The notes: generated by a model from the letters alone, not told the origin. Counted from the stretch's first letter, positions 16,395 to 25,425 are shown. The stretch is DNA of 64,000 nt from Streptomyces sp. NBC_01451 (GCF_036227485.1 NZ_CP109479.1:3906001-3970000), one strand, 5' to 3'. Made by a program: numbers and translations.

Positions 16395-17714
16395 ATGACG
16401 TCCAGTTCCTCACCCGTGGCCGACGTACCCGACCTGCCCGACGCCTCGGCCGGTGCCGGCCGCGACGCTCCCCTGCGCAGGCTGACCGCGCGCGGACGCG
16501 GCGAGTCGCACCGGGTCGCCTCGCCGCTGGAGCTCTTCTTCGACCTCTGCTTCGTGGTGGCCGTCGCCCAGGCGGGCGTCCAGTTGGTGCACGCAGTCGC
16601 CGAGGGGCACCCGGGCGAGGGCATCCTCAACTACGCGATGGTGTTCTTCGCCATCTGGTGGGCCTGGATGAACTTCACCTGGTTCGCCTCGGCCTACGAC
16701 AACGACGACGTGCTCTACCGGGTCGTCACGCTGGTGCAGATCGCCGGCGTCCTGGTGCTGGCGGCCGGGGTCTCGCGGGCCTTCGAGGACCACGACTTCG
16801 TGATCGTCTGGCTCGGCTATCTGATCATGCGGCTGCCGATGGCCGCCCAGTGGCTGCGGGCCGCCCGCGCCGCCACCGGCGCCGAGCGGACGACCGCTCT
16901 GCGGTACGCCGGTGGTGTGCTCCTCTGCATGGTCGGCTGGCTGGGGCTGGTGGTCCTTCCGGAGTCCGGCCGCCCCTGGGTGTTCCTGGTGATGGCGCTC
17001 GTGGAACTGGCGGTCCCCGTCTACGCGGAGCGGAACTTCACCACGTCCTGGCACCCGCACCACATCTCCGAGCGGTACGGGCTGTTCACCATCATCGTGC
17101 TGGGCGAGGCGATCGCGGCGGCGACGGTGGCCGTGAAGTCGGGTGTGCAGGAGAACGACGCGCTGGCCGATCTGCTGCCGATCGCGGCGGGCGGGCTGCT
17201 GCTCGTGTTCTCCGCCTGGTGGATCTACTTCGCCGTGCCCATCCACGGGCGACTGCGCACCAGCGGGCAGGCGTTCCTGTGGGGGTACGGCCACTACCTG
17301 ATCTTCGCGTCGGCCGCCGCGATCGGGGCGGGCCTGGAGGTCGCGGTCGAGCAGGCGGTCGGCAAGGCACACATCTCCACTACGGCCGCGTCCGCCGCCG
17401 TGACCCTGCCTGCGGCGCTCTTCCTGGTCACCGTCTGGGCCCTGCACTCGCGCTACTTCAAGGTGGGCATCGTCGAGCAACTGATCCTGCCGTCCGCTGC
17501 GTTGCTGGTGATCGGGTGCACGTTCCTGGGCGACCGGGCGGTGCTCGCGGCGGGCCTCGTGTCGGCGCTCGCGGTGGCGGCCGGGGTCACGCTCACAGCC
17601 CGGACAGCGGCCGGGGAGCGCCGGGCGGAAGACACGGAGGCGGCCGGACAGACGGAGGAGGCGGAGGAGGCGGGACAGGGGGCGTTGGACAACACTGGGG
17701 GTCATGACAGTTGA
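16395..17714 (+). CDS. Low temperature requirement protein A (LtrA) family membrane protein
   Basis: The protein of about 439 residues matches the LtrA family of integral membrane proteins of unknown biochemical role. Characteristic is the N-terminal VASPLELFFDLCFVVAVAQ leading into the first helix, then FFAIWWAWMNFTWFASAYDNDD, YLIMRLPMAAQWLRAA, and ERYGLFTIIVLGEAIAAATV. At least ten hydrophobic helices are visible. ATG 16395 (MTSSSSPV) precedes a short polar leader. The C-terminal about 40 residues are Glu/Ala/Gly-rich. The last 11 bases overlap the next gene, implying co-translation with the P1 peptidase. Confidence 0.88.
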   Translation: MTSSSSPVADVPDLPDASAGAGRDAPLRRLTARGRGESHRVASPLELFFDLCFVVAVAQAGVQLVHAVAEGHPGEGILNYAMVFFAIWWAWMNFTWFASAYDNDDVLYRVVTLVQIAGVLVLAAGVSRAFEDHDFVIVWLGYLIMRLPMAAQWLRAARAATGAERTTALRYAGGVLLCMVGWLGLVVLPESGRPWVFLVMALVELAVPVYAERNFTTSWHPHHISERYGLFTIIVLGEAIAAATVAVKSGVQENDALADLLPIAAGGLLLVFSAWWIYFAVPIHGRLRTSGQAFLWGYGHYLIFASAAAIGAGLEVAVEQAVGKAHISTTAASAAVTLPAALFLVTVWALHSRYFKVGIVEQLILPSAALLVIGCTFLGDRAVLAAGLVSALAVAAGVTLTARTAAGERRAEDTEAAGQTEEAEEAGQGALDNTGGHDS

Positions 17715-18753
17715 CGCTCTGACAGATGTCGCCGGTCTGCGGGTGGGGCACGCGACCCGGATCGGCGACGGGTGGCTCACCGGTACGACGGTCGTGCTCA
17801 CGCCGGAGGGCGGAGCGGTGGCGGCCGTGGACGTGCGGGGCGGCGGGCCCGGCACCAAGGAGACCGACGCCCTGGATCCGCGCAACGTGGTGCGGAGCGT
17901 CGAGGCGGTGGTGCTGACGGGCGGCAGCGCGTACGGGCTGGACTCGGCGTCGGGCGTGATGGCCTGGCTGGAGGAGCGGGGGCGCGGGGTGCGGGTCGGG
18001 CCCGGTCCCGGGCACGTCGTGCCGGTGGTGCCCGCGGCCTGTGTCTTCGACCTGGGCCGGGGTGGCGACTTCCGGGCCCGGCCGGACGCTGCCACCGGTC
18101 GGGCGGCCGTCGAGGCAGCAGCCGCGAGCGAGCCGGGCGCGCCCGTCGCGGAGGGGTGCGTGGGCGCCGGTACGGGGGCCGTGGTCGGACACCTCAAGGG
18201 CGGGGTCGGCACCGCGAGCACCGTGCTGCCGTCCGGGATCACGGTGGCGGCGCTGGTGGTGGCCAACGCGGCGGGGTTCTCGGTGGATCCGGAAACGGGG
18301 GTGCTGTACGGGGAGTTGTTCGAGGGGCGGCGGGTCGGGTATCCGGCGGCCGGGGTGCACGAGGCGGCGCGGCGGCGGCTGGCCGAGGTCGCCGCGCAGA
18401 CTCCTCTGCCGCCGCTGAACACCACGCTCGCGGTGGTCGCGACCGACGCGGCGCTGTCGAAGGCGCAGGCGCAGAAGGTGGCCGGTACGGCGCACGACGG
18501 CATCGCGCGTGCCGTGCGGCCGGTGCATCTGCTCACCGACGGGGACACGGTGTTCACGTTGGCGACAGGGGCGCGTCGGCTCGCCGAGGGTGACCCGCTC
18601 GCGCTCAACGAGATCCTCGCGGCGGGCGCGGACCTGGTGACACGGGCGATCGTCCGGGCGGTGCGGGCGGCGGAGCCGGTGGCGGGGGCGGGCGGGGCGT
18701 GGCCGTCGTACCGGGAGCTGTACGGAGAGTCGCAGGGAGAACTGCGTGGATGA
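17704..18753 (+). CDS. P1 family peptidase (DmpA/aminopeptidase-like, self-processing)
   Basis: The 349-residue protein belongs to the DmpA-type P1/S58 peptidases, which split themselves into two chains and act as aminopeptidases, amidases or nylon-oligomer hydrolases. Seen here are the N-terminal DVAGLRVGHATRIGDGWLTG, LTGGSAYGLDSASGVMAWLE (72-91), the oxyanion/core motif EGCVGAGTGAVVGHLKGG (150-167) and the cleavage site LNTTLAVVATDAAL, where N239-T240 is the expected scissile pair and Thr240 the nucleophile. ATG 17704 lies inside the end of ltrA. The natural substrate is unknown. Confidence 0.9.
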   Translation: MTVDALTDVAGLRVGHATRIGDGWLTGTTVVLTPEGGAVAAVDVRGGGPGTKETDALDPRNVVRSVEAVVLTGGSAYGLDSASGVMAWLEERGRGVRVGPGPGHVVPVVPAACVFDLGRGGDFRARPDAATGRAAVEAAAASEPGAPVAEGCVGAGTGAVVGHLKGGVGTASTVLPSGITVAALVVANAAGFSVDPETGVLYGELFEGRRVGYPAAGVHEAARRRLAEVAAQTPLPPLNTTLAVVATDAALSKAQAQKVAGTAHDGIARAVRPVHLLTDGDTVFTLATGARRLAEGDPLALNEILAAGADLVTRAIVRAVRAAEPVAGAGGAWPSYRELYGESQGELRG

Positions 18754-18870
18754 CTGCACGGGAAACTGGCGCGGGCAACTGCGCGGGGACCGGTAACTCC
18801 GGCCGTTTCCTTCTCGGTTGAGGTGTGATTGTCGCGGTTCTGTCACGTGATGGGCGTGAGCATGATCGGC

Positions 18871-18895
18871 GGGAACCCGGACCCGGGGTGTTCCC
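18871..18895. promoter_or_regulatory. Inverted repeat upstream of the L,D-transpeptidase
   Basis: GGGAAC, 13 bases, GTTCCC forms a small inverted repeat 57 bases before the start codon. GGAAC resembles half of a sigma-E type -35 element, but no matching -10 stands out. It may be an operator or a leader hairpin. Confidence 0.3.
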
Positions 18896-18951
18896 CTCTT
18901 TCCCCACGCAGTGGAGCGGATCACCCACATCACACAAAACGGGAGCAGCAC

Positions 18952-20199
18952 GTGACAAAGCCGAACACAACAGCTCGGCGCGCACTGGGGGCATGTGCCG
19001 TCCTGATGGTCGGCGCGCTGTCCCTCACCGCGTGCGGTGGCAACAACGGCGGAGGAGACGACGGCAAGGGGGGCAAGGGCGGCAGCGGGACCGGCAAGGG
19101 CGGCAGCGGTTCCGTCACGACGTCGTCCGTGCGGATCGCGATCTCCGCGAAGGACGGGTCGGCGGGCGCGTCGATCAACACGACCGGTGTGAAGGTCAGC
19201 GGTGGCACGCTGACGGACGTGAGGATGACCGTCGCGGGGACGGGGGCGGCCGTGGCGGGGGCGATGTCCGCGGACGGGCGGAGCTGGCAGCCGGGGCAGC
19301 AGTTGGAGCGTGGGACGCGGTACCGAATAGCGGCGACCGCGAAGGACGCCGACGGGCGGACCCGGGCCGCCGACTCGACCTTCACCACGGTCACCAGGGC
19401 GAACAGCTTCATCGGGTCGTACACGCCGGACAACGGGACGACGGTCGGGGTGGGGATGCCGGTCTCGTTCACCTTCGACAAGGCCATCACCGACCAGGCG
19501 GCCGTGCGGTCGCACATCACGGTCACGTCGAGCAGCGGGCAGCAGGTGGTGGGGCACTGGTTCGGTGCGCAGCGGCTGGACTTCCGGCCCGAGGAGTACT
19601 GGAAGGCCGGTTCCAAGGTCACGATGAAGATCGACCTGGACGGGGTCAAGGGCGCGAACGGTGCGGTCGGGGTGCAGAAGAAGACGGTGAGCTTCACGAT
19701 CGGGCGCTCGCAGGTGTCCACGGTCGACGTCAGCACGCAGACCATGACGGTCGTACGGGACGGGCAGACCCGCAAGAACATCCCGATCTCGGCCGGCAGC
19801 CCGGAGTTCACCACGTACAACGGGCAGATGGTCATCTCCGAGAAGCTGCGGGAGACGCGGATGGACAGCCGTTCGGTCGGTCTGGCCAACGCGTACGACA
19901 TCAAGGACGTGCCGAACGCGATGCGGCTGACCACTTCCGGGACGTTCATCCACGGCAACTACTGGTACAGGCAGAGCAACCCGCCCTTCGGGCGCGAGGG
20001 CACCAGTCACGGCTGTGTGGGGCTGCGGGATGTGCAGGGGGCCCAGGGGGACACGCCGGCCAGGTGGTTCTTCGACAACTCGATGATCGGGGACGTCGTC
20101 ATCGTCAGGAACTCCGCGGACAAGCAGGTCGCTCCGGACAACGGTCTCAACGGCTGGAACATGTCGTGGAGCGAGTGGACTGCCGGAGGAGCTTCCTGA
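18952..20199 (+). CDS. L,D-transpeptidase lipoprotein (YkuD domain with Ig-like domains)
   Basis: This 415-residue cell-wall enzyme would make 3-3 peptidoglycan cross-links outside the membrane. The signal sequence ends in a lipobox LTAC with Cys28, followed by a long Gly/Lys/Asp linker. Two Ig-like domains follow (about 55-165 and 165-265, including SFIGSYTPDNGTTVGVGMPV), as in the mycobacterial Ldt enzymes. The YkuD domain covers about 265-395 with the active-site segment THGCVGLRD-type: here TSHGCVGLRD with His353 and catalytic Cys355, and an upstream HGNYWYRQSNPPFG. GTG 18952 follows a GGGAG site by 6 bases. It stands alone. Confidence 0.93.
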   Translation: MTKPNTTARRALGACAVLMVGALSLTACGGNNGGGDDGKGGKGGSGTGKGGSGSVTTSSVRIAISAKDGSAGASINTTGVKVSGGTLTDVRMTVAGTGAAVAGAMSADGRSWQPGQQLERGTRYRIAATAKDADGRTRAADSTFTTVTRANSFIGSYTPDNGTTVGVGMPVSFTFDKAITDQAAVRSHITVTSSSGQQVVGHWFGAQRLDFRPEEYWKAGSKVTMKIDLDGVKGANGAVGVQKKTVSFTIGRSQVSTVDVSTQTMTVVRDGQTRKNIPISAGSPEFTTYNGQMVISEKLRETRMDSRSVGLANAYDIKDVPNAMRLTTSGTFIHGNYWYRQSNPPFGREGTSHGCVGLRDVQGAQGDTPARWFFDNSMIGDVVIVRNSADKQVAPDNGLNGWNMSWSEWTAGGAS

Positions 20200-20255
20200 A
20201 GTACCGTCCCATCAGGGCGTGTTGACGGATCATTGGCGGTTTTCGGGGCCGTGCG

Positions 20256-20281
20256 GGAACTTTTCGTGCGGCCCGGGCGTC
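20256..20281 (+). promoter_or_regulatory. Candidate sigma-E-type promoter
   Basis: GGAAC at 20256-20260 and CGTC at 20278-20281 are separated by 17 bases, close to the Streptomyces sigma-E consensus for envelope-stress genes. It lies 98 bases upstream of the following start codon. The match is short, so chance is possible. Confidence 0.4.
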
Positions 20282-20379
20282 TTCCGGGCATACGTTTTCT
20301 CGGTTCGCGGACATGATGTCCGACCGAGGGGCTACGGTATGCACCCACAAGGTGACATGCAGCAACGCCGGGAGAAGCC

Positions 20380-21126
20380 TTGAGCGTTCCGTACGAGACG
20401 GCAGCGTACGAACCACCCGAGTCGCCCGAGTCTCCGGAGGAGCATCTCGAGCGACTCCTGGGCCGTGCGCTGAACTCCTTCGAACTGCCCGACGAGGCGA
20501 TACGTCGGCTCGACTGCGCGCTGGCGCACGACAGCTCGCTGCACTCCGCGCACCACAGCGCGGGGCTGCACCGCGAGACGTACCGCCATACCTGGCTGCT
20601 CGCCGACGGTTCGGCGCTCACCCTCTGGGAGCTGGTGCACAACACGGCGCCCGGATCGGGTCCGCAGCACGAGGTGTATGTCGACGAGGAGGAGTTGCGC
20701 GCCGCCACGGCCCGGCTCCCGCTGCCTGCGGACGCACCGGACTTCGAGCTGCCGGTGACGGTGCAGCTCGCCGCGGTCGTCCAGCCGCGGCACAGGTACG
20801 TTCCGGACGACGACTCGGCGGACCACGCCCGCCGGTTACTGAGGCGTGCGGAGAACACGGACCGGCCGGGGGCGGAGACCGCCGACCTGCTGCGTACGGC
20901 GTTCGCGCACCAGATCACCCAGGCGTTCGGGCGCCCGTGCCGTGCGGGGCGGGCCGGTATCGGCTTCTCGCTCTACGAGCACGCCTTCCTGTTGCCCGGC
21001 GGTGAGGAGATCTCCCTCTGGGAGATCGAGCACACGGCGACACCGGACGGCCGGCACATGTGCGAGGTGTATCCGACGGAGGACGGGGCGCGGGACGCGA
21101 TGGAGCGCCGAGCGGCACGGACGTAG
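20380..21126 (+). CDS. DUF6227-like Streptomyces protein, function unknown
   Basis: The 248-residue acidic protein starts at TTG 20380, eight bases after GGGAGAAG. It contains two similar blocks. YRHTWLLADGSALTLWELVH (about 68-87) and YEHAFLLPGGEEISLWEIEH (about 205-224) share an aromatic-H-x-x-L-L-x-x-G-x-x-x-(S/T)-L-W-E pattern, and each is followed by HEVYVDEEE or CEVYPTED. This indicates an internal duplication. I recall the N-terminal ERLLGRALNSFELPDEAIRR as conserved in Streptomyces under a domain of unknown function. There is no signal peptide, membrane helix or catalytic motif that I recognise. A 14-base tandem repeat array follows its stop. Confidence 0.7.
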   Translation: MSVPYETAAYEPPESPESPEEHLERLLGRALNSFELPDEAIRRLDCALAHDSSLHSAHHSAGLHRETYRHTWLLADGSALTLWELVHNTAPGSGPQHEVYVDEEELRAATARLPLPADAPDFELPVTVQLAAVVQPRHRYVPDDDSADHARRLLRRAENTDRPGAETADLLRTAFAHQITQAFGRPCRAGRAGIGFSLYEHAFLLPGGEEISLWEIEHTATPDGRHMCEVYPTEDGARDAMERRAART

Positions 21127-21250
21127 CAGCACGGACGTAGCAGCAGGGGCGTAGCAGCAGGGGCGTAGCAGCAGGGGCGTAGAAACACAGGCGTAGAAGC
21201 GCGGACACAGAAGCACACGTACACAGAAGTGCGGACGTGGAAGTGCGGGA
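21123..21250 (+). repeat. Degenerate 14-base tandem repeat array
   Basis: About nine copies of a 14-base unit start immediately at the stop codon of the preceding gene. The first four units are almost identical (GTAGCAGCAGGGGC three times in a row at 21137-21178) and later ones drift (GTAGAAACACAGGC, GTAGAAGCGCGGAC, and so on). One unit is 16 bases. Units abut with no spacers, and each early copy contains TAG. Confidence 0.85.
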
Positions 21251-21280
21251 GGCCGCCGCGGCACTCGGCCGCGGCGGCCT
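21250..21280. terminator. Strong GC hairpin between convergent genes
   Basis: AGGCCGCCGCGG and CCGCGGCGGCCT pair perfectly around a 7-base loop. It sits directly after the tandem repeats and 38 bases from the fruA stop, so it can act for both directions. Confidence 0.8.
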
Positions 21281-21318
21281 TCCGGCTGTCCGGGAAACTC
21301 TTCCGCTCCGGGGAGGCC

Positions 21319-23346
21319 TTACGCCGCCACCGGCTCCTTCTTCTCGGCCGACCGCGCGGCGCCCTCCGGCGACTCGGCGGCCGCGGCCGCCGGTGCCTGC
21401 TTGCGCATGCTCTTGAGGACGATCACCAGGGCCGTGGTGACGCAGGTGCCGGCCGCGATGGCGATCAGGTAGAGGAACGGGCTGCCGATCAGCGGGACCA
21501 CGAAGATGCCGCCGTGCGGGGCGCGCAGCGTGGCGCCGAAGGCCATCGACAGGGCGCCGGTGACCGCGCCGCCCGCCATCGAGGCCGGGATGACGCGCAG
21601 CGGGTCCGCCGCCGCGAAGGGGATCGCGCCCTCGGAGATGAAGGACGCGCCCAGTACCCAGGCGGCCTTGCCGTTCTCGCGCTCGGCCGGGGTGAAGAGC
21701 TTCTTGCGGAGGACGGTGGCCAGCGCCATGCCCAGCGGCGGGACCATGCCCGCGGCCATCACGGCGGCCATGACCTTCATCGCGGAGTCGCTCGGGTCCT
21801 GGACGGCGATGCCGGCGGTGGCGAAGGCGTAGGCGACCTTGTTGACGGGGCCGCCGAGGTCGAAGCACATCATCAGGCCGAGCAGGACGCCCAGCAGGAC
21901 GGCGTTGGTGCCGGAGAGGCCGGAGAGCCAGTCCGTCATGCCCTTCTGGGCCTCGGCGATGGGCTTGCCGACCACGACGAACATCAGGAAGCCGACGATC
22001 AGCGAGGAGATCAGCGGGATCACCACGACCGGCATGATGCCGCGCAACACCGGGGGAATCCTGATCTTCTGGATCGCCAGGACGATGCCACCGGCCAGCA
22101 GACCGGCGACCAGACCGCCGAGGAAGCCCGCAGCGATGTTCGAGGCGATCATGCCGCCGACGAAGCCGGGGACGAGACCAGGCCGGTCCGCCATGCCGTA
22201 GGCGATGTAGCCGGCCAGGACCGGGATCAGGAAGCCGAAGGCGACCCCGCCGATCTGGAACAGCAGCGCGCCCCAGCTGTCGACCTGGGTCCAGGAGAAG
22301 TGCTCCATGACCGAGGGCGCCTTGTTGATCTCCCAGCCGCCGATCGCGAAGCCGAGGGCGAGCAGCAGACCGCCCGCGGCGACGAACGGGACCATGTAAC
22401 TCACGCCGGTCATCAGCCACTTGCGCAGCTTGGTGCCGTAGTTGTCGCCGGACTCGCCGGCCCGTTCGACGGGCGTGCCGCCGCCCTGGGCACCGGCGGT
22501 GACCTCGCCGCGCTCGGCCTTGCCGCGTACGTCGGCGATGAGCTGGGCGGGCTTGTTGATGCCGGCCTTGACACCGACGTCGACGGTCGGCTTCCCGGCG
22601 AAGCGTTCCTTCTCCCGTACGGGCACGTCGTGGGCGAAGATCACGCCGTCGGCGGCGGCGATGACGGCCGGGTCGAGCCGGGTGAACCCGGCGGAGCCCT
22701 GGGGCTCGACGACGAGCTCGACGCCCGCCTCCCGGCCCGCGTTCTCCAGCGACTCGGCCGCCATGTACGTGTGCGCGATACCGGTCGGGCAGGAGGTGAC
22801 GGCGACGATACGGAACGGTCGCTCGTCGGTGCTGGTACCCGCGTCGGCTTCGGCGGAGGCCGCCGCCGAAGCCGACGCGGAGTCGTCGGTGCCCGCGGCC
22901 GGGCTCTCGTCGCCGCGGATCAGCGCGGCGGCGCCGGCCGCGTCGCCCACCGACCGCAGGGCCGCGGTGAACTCGTCGTTCATCAGCTGCCGGGCCAGTG
23001 ACGAGAGGATCGTCAGGTGGGCGTCGTCGGCGCCGGCCGGGGCCGCGATCAGGAAGATCAGGTCGGCGGGTCCGTCCGCCGCGCCGAAGTCGATCCCGGC
23101 GGCGCTGCGCCCGAAGGCGAGCGTCGGCTCGGTCACGTGTTCGCTTCGGCAGTGCGGGATGCCGATGCCGCCGTCGAGGCCGGTCGGCATCTGCGCCTCG
23201 CGGGCGGCCACGTCGGCGAGGAAGCCGTCGAGGTCGGTCACCCGCCCCTTCGCCACCATGCGCTCGGCGAGGGCACGGGCAGCCGCGTCCTTGGTCTGGG
23301 CGGACAGGTCGAGATCGACCAGGTCCGCGGTGATCATCTCGCTCAT
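21319..23346 (-). CDS. fruA: PTS fructose transporter, fused EIIA-EIIB-EIIC
   Basis: The 675-residue protein imports and phosphorylates fructose to fructose-1-phosphate at the membrane. Domains in order are EIIA (about 1-145) with phospho-His65 in GIGIPHCRSEHV, an Ala/Ser linker, EIIB (about 175-275) with phospho-Cys186 in VAVTSCPTGIAHTYMA, another linker, and a membrane EIIC (about 310-650) with many helices, GGPVNKVAYAFATAGI and SEGAIPFAAADPLRVIP. ATG 23346 begins MSEMITADLVDLDL. It lies downstream of fruK with a 217-base, G-rich gap, so it may be transcribed with deoR-fruK. All three active residues are present. Confidence 0.95.
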   Translation of the reverse strand: MSEMITADLVDLDLSAQTKDAAARALAERMVAKGRVTDLDGFLADVAAREAQMPTGLDGGIGIPHCRSEHVTEPTLAFGRSAAGIDFGAADGPADLIFLIAAPAGADDAHLTILSSLARQLMNDEFTAALRSVGDAAGAAALIRGDESPAAGTDDSASASAAASAEADAGTSTDERPFRIVAVTSCPTGIAHTYMAAESLENAGREAGVELVVEPQGSAGFTRLDPAVIAAADGVIFAHDVPVREKERFAGKPTVDVGVKAGINKPAQLIADVRGKAERGEVTAGAQGGGTPVERAGESGDNYGTKLRKWLMTGVSYMVPFVAAGGLLLALGFAIGGWEINKAPSVMEHFSWTQVDSWGALLFQIGGVAFGFLIPVLAGYIAYGMADRPGLVPGFVGGMIASNIAAGFLGGLVAGLLAGGIVLAIQKIRIPPVLRGIMPVVVIPLISSLIVGFLMFVVVGKPIAEAQKGMTDWLSGLSGTNAVLLGVLLGLMMCFDLGGPVNKVAYAFATAGIAVQDPSDSAMKVMAAVMAAGMVPPLGMALATVLRKKLFTPAERENGKAAWVLGASFISEGAIPFAAADPLRVIPASMAGGAVTGALSMAFGATLRAPHGGIFVVPLIGSPFLYLIAIAAGTCVTTALVIVLKSMRKQAPAAAAAESPEGAARSAEKKEPVAA

Positions 23347-23376
23347 CGCGGGCTCCTTCGCACGCGTATCGCCCGG

Positions 23377-23563
23377 TGCGTGGGGTGGGCGGGGCTGGGG
23401 ACGGGGGTGGTACGGGTACTGCGGTGGGGATGGGGGTGGGGGTTCTCGGGGGTGGCTGCGGCGGGGCCAGGGGAACCCCGCCGCGTCAGGGCCGGTTCAG
23501 GGGGACGGACGCACCGGGTGCGGGATGCCGTCGTCGTCATCGTCGTTGCCGTCGTCATCGTCG
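23377..23563. repeat. Low-complexity gap between fruK and fruA
   Basis: The gap holds two kinds of simple sequence. On the plus strand there is a G-rich stretch with many GGGG and GGTGGGG runs (about 23385-23470), and a GTC/ATC triplet run (about 23529-23563) lies right beside the fruK stop. No gene is visible. The G-runs could form quadruplexes in plus-strand DNA. Confidence 0.55.
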
Positions 23564-24511
23564 TCATGACACCGGCTCCCTCAGTACGCGGTCCACGGGC
23601 ACCTCGCTCGTCACCGTTACGGCGGACGGGTCGAGGTCGGCGGGCGTCGGCATCACGCTGCCGGGCAGCTGGACGGCGGCGGCGCCGTGTGCGACGGCCG
23701 AGGCGAGCGCCTCGGGCCCGCTGCCCCCGGCGATCAGGAAGCCGGCGAGCGAGGAGTCACCGGCGCCCACGTTGCTGCGTACGGTGTCGACGCGTGCGCT
23801 GCCGAACCAGGTGCCGGAGCCGTTGACGAGCAGTTGCCCGTCGGCGCCGAGGCTGGCGAGGACGGCGCCCGCGCCCAGTTCGCGCAGTTCCTCGGCGGCC
23901 TTGACGGCGTCACCGATCGTGGCGAGGGGGCGGCCGACCGCTTCGGCGAGCTCCTCGGCGTTCGGTTTGACGACGTCGGGCCGCTCGCGCAGGGCGGCGA
24001 GGAGCGCCGGGCCGGAGGTGTCGAGGGCGATCCGGGCGCCCGCGGCGTGCGTGCGGGCGACGAGGTCGGCGTACCAGGAGGGGGCGAGGCCGCGCGGCAG
24101 GCTGCCGCAGCAGGCGATCCAGTCGGCGTCGGCCGACTGCCGGCGCACGGTCTCCAGGAGCAACTCCTGTTCGGCGGCGGAGAGTTCGGGACCGGGTGCG
24201 TTGATCTTCGTCAGGACGCCGTCGGACTCGGCGAGCGCGATGTTGGAGCGGGTGGCACCGGAGATCGGCACCGGCGCGACCTCGATGCCCTGGGCGTGCA
24301 GGAGGTCGGCGACGAGTGCTCCGGGAGCGCCGCCCAGCGGCAGCACGGCCACGGTGCGCTGCCCGGCGGCGGCGACGGCCCGCGAGACGTTGACGCCCTT
24401 GCCGCCCGGGTCCATGCGTTCGCCGGTGGCGCGGATGACCTCGCCGCGGTCGAGCGACGGGACCTCGTACGTACGGTCGAGGGACGGGTTGGGGGTGACG
24501 GTGAGAATCAT
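23564..24511 (-). CDS. fruK: 1-phosphofructokinase
   Basis: The 315-residue PfkB-family sugar kinase turns fructose-1-phosphate into fructose-1,6-bisphosphate. N-terminal MILTVTPNPSLDRTYEV, the DPGGKGVNVSRAVAAAG substrate motif (about 35-51) and the ATP-site and catalytic Asp motif NVGAGDSSLAGFL (about 246-258) identify it. KPNAEELAEAVGRPL is also typical. The ATG overlaps the DeoR stop codon (ATGA), so the two are translated together. The C-terminus ends at REPVS. Confidence 0.94.
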   Translation of the reverse strand: MILTVTPNPSLDRTYEVPSLDRGEVIRATGERMDPGGKGVNVSRAVAAAGQRTVAVLPLGGAPGALVADLLHAQGIEVAPVPISGATRSNIALAESDGVLTKINAPGPELSAAEQELLLETVRRQSADADWIACCGSLPRGLAPSWYADLVARTHAAGARIALDTSGPALLAALRERPDVVKPNAEELAEAVGRPLATIGDAVKAAEELRELGAGAVLASLGADGQLLVNGSGTWFGSARVDTVRSNVGAGDSSLAGFLIAGGSGPEALASAVAHGAAAVQLPGSVMPTPADLDPSAVTVTSEVPVDRVLREPVS

Positions 24512-25272
24512 GCGCGCACCACTTCCGTGCCGCCGCCGCGCTCCAGGCCGGTGGCGTCCTCGGGGCTGAGCCCGCTGTCGGTGATCAGCAGGTCCACGTC
24601 GCCCAGGTCGCCGAAGCGGGCGAAGTGCTCCTGGCCATGCTTCGTCGAGTCGGCGAGGAGCACCACTCGGCGGGCGGCCTCGACGGCGGCCCGCTTCACG
24701 GCGGCCTCGGCGAGGTCGGGCGTGGTCAGCCCGCGTTCGGCGGAGAACCCGTTGGCGGCCACGAACAGGACGTCGGCGCGGATCTCGCCGTACGCCCGCA
24801 GCGCCCAGGCGTCCACGGCGGCGCGGGTACGGTGCCGGACGCGTCCGCCGACGAGGTGCAGCTGGATGCCGGGGTGGTCGGCGAGGCGGGCCGCGATCGG
24901 AAGGCTGTGCGTGACGACGGTGAGCGTCGCGTCCAGCGGGATGGCGGCGGCGAGGCGTGCGACCGTCGAGCCGGCGTCGAGGATCAGGGTGCCCTCGGTG
25001 GGCAGTTCGGCGAGGGCGGCCTTGGCGATGCGGTCCTTCTCGTCGGCGTAGGTCGACTCGCGCTCGGTGAGGTCCGGCTCGAAGTCGAGGCGGCCGGCCG
25101 GTATGGCCCCACCGTGCACACGCCGCAGGAGGCCCGCGCGGTCCAGAGCCTTCAGGTCCCGCCGGACGGTCTCCGCGGTGACCTGGAACTGCTCGGCGAG
25201 GGACAGCACGTCCACCCGCCCGCCGTCACGGGCGAGCCGCAGGATCTCCTGCTGCCGCTCCGGTGCGTACAT
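24508..25272 (-). CDS. DeoR family regulator of the fructose operon
   Basis: The 254-residue protein has the DeoR N-terminal winged helix (ERQQEILRLARDGGRVDVLS and EQFQVTAETVRRDLKALDRA with the recognition helix at about 33-50, followed by RVHGGAI) and a C-terminal sugar-phosphate-sensing domain (LILDAGSTVARLAAAI, TVVTHSLPIAARLADHP, VADSTKHG-like LLADSTKHGQEHFARFG). It probably represses deoR-fruK-fruA and responds to fructose-1-phosphate, by analogy with the family. It is the first gene of the operon and overlaps fruK by 4 bases. ATG 25272 is right after an AGGT-type ribosome site. Confidence 0.9.
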   Translation of the reverse strand: MYAPERQQEILRLARDGGRVDVLSLAEQFQVTAETVRRDLKALDRAGLLRRVHGGAIPAGRLDFEPDLTERESTYADEKDRIAKAALAELPTEGTLILDAGSTVARLAAAIPLDATLTVVTHSLPIAARLADHPGIQLHLVGGRVRHRTRAAVDAWALRAYGEIRADVLFVAANGFSAERGLTTPDLAEAAVKRAAVEAARRVVLLADSTKHGQEHFARFGDLGDVDLLITDSGLSPEDATGLERGGGTEVVRA

Positions 25273-25275
25273 GTC

Positions 25276-25365
25276 CGTTTACCTCCGACCGATGCCCGAA
25301 CTTGTGGTTTCACTCGGAGGCTACGCCCGGATTTCCGCAAAGTAAACAGATTCGGGCGTGACTCG
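25276..25365 (-). promoter_or_regulatory. Promoter/operator region of deoR-fruK-fruA
   Basis: The region is clearly lower in GC than its surroundings. It contains CCTCCGA and TCGGAGG as arms of an inverted repeat (25276 and about 25313), and GCCCGAA (about 25293) opposed by TTCGGGC (about 25352). One or both could be DeoR operators. I could not assign -35 and -10 boxes with confidence. Confidence 0.4.
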
Positions 25366-25425
25366 GACACAATCAGGCTTCTGTGGGGTGCGGGGTGGCC
25401 ATCCGAGCGGCTGCGCGCAGGGGAA

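Noticed and set aside
21123..21250. CRISPR array
   Set aside because: Units are 14 bases, abut directly with no unique spacers, and there are no cas genes.
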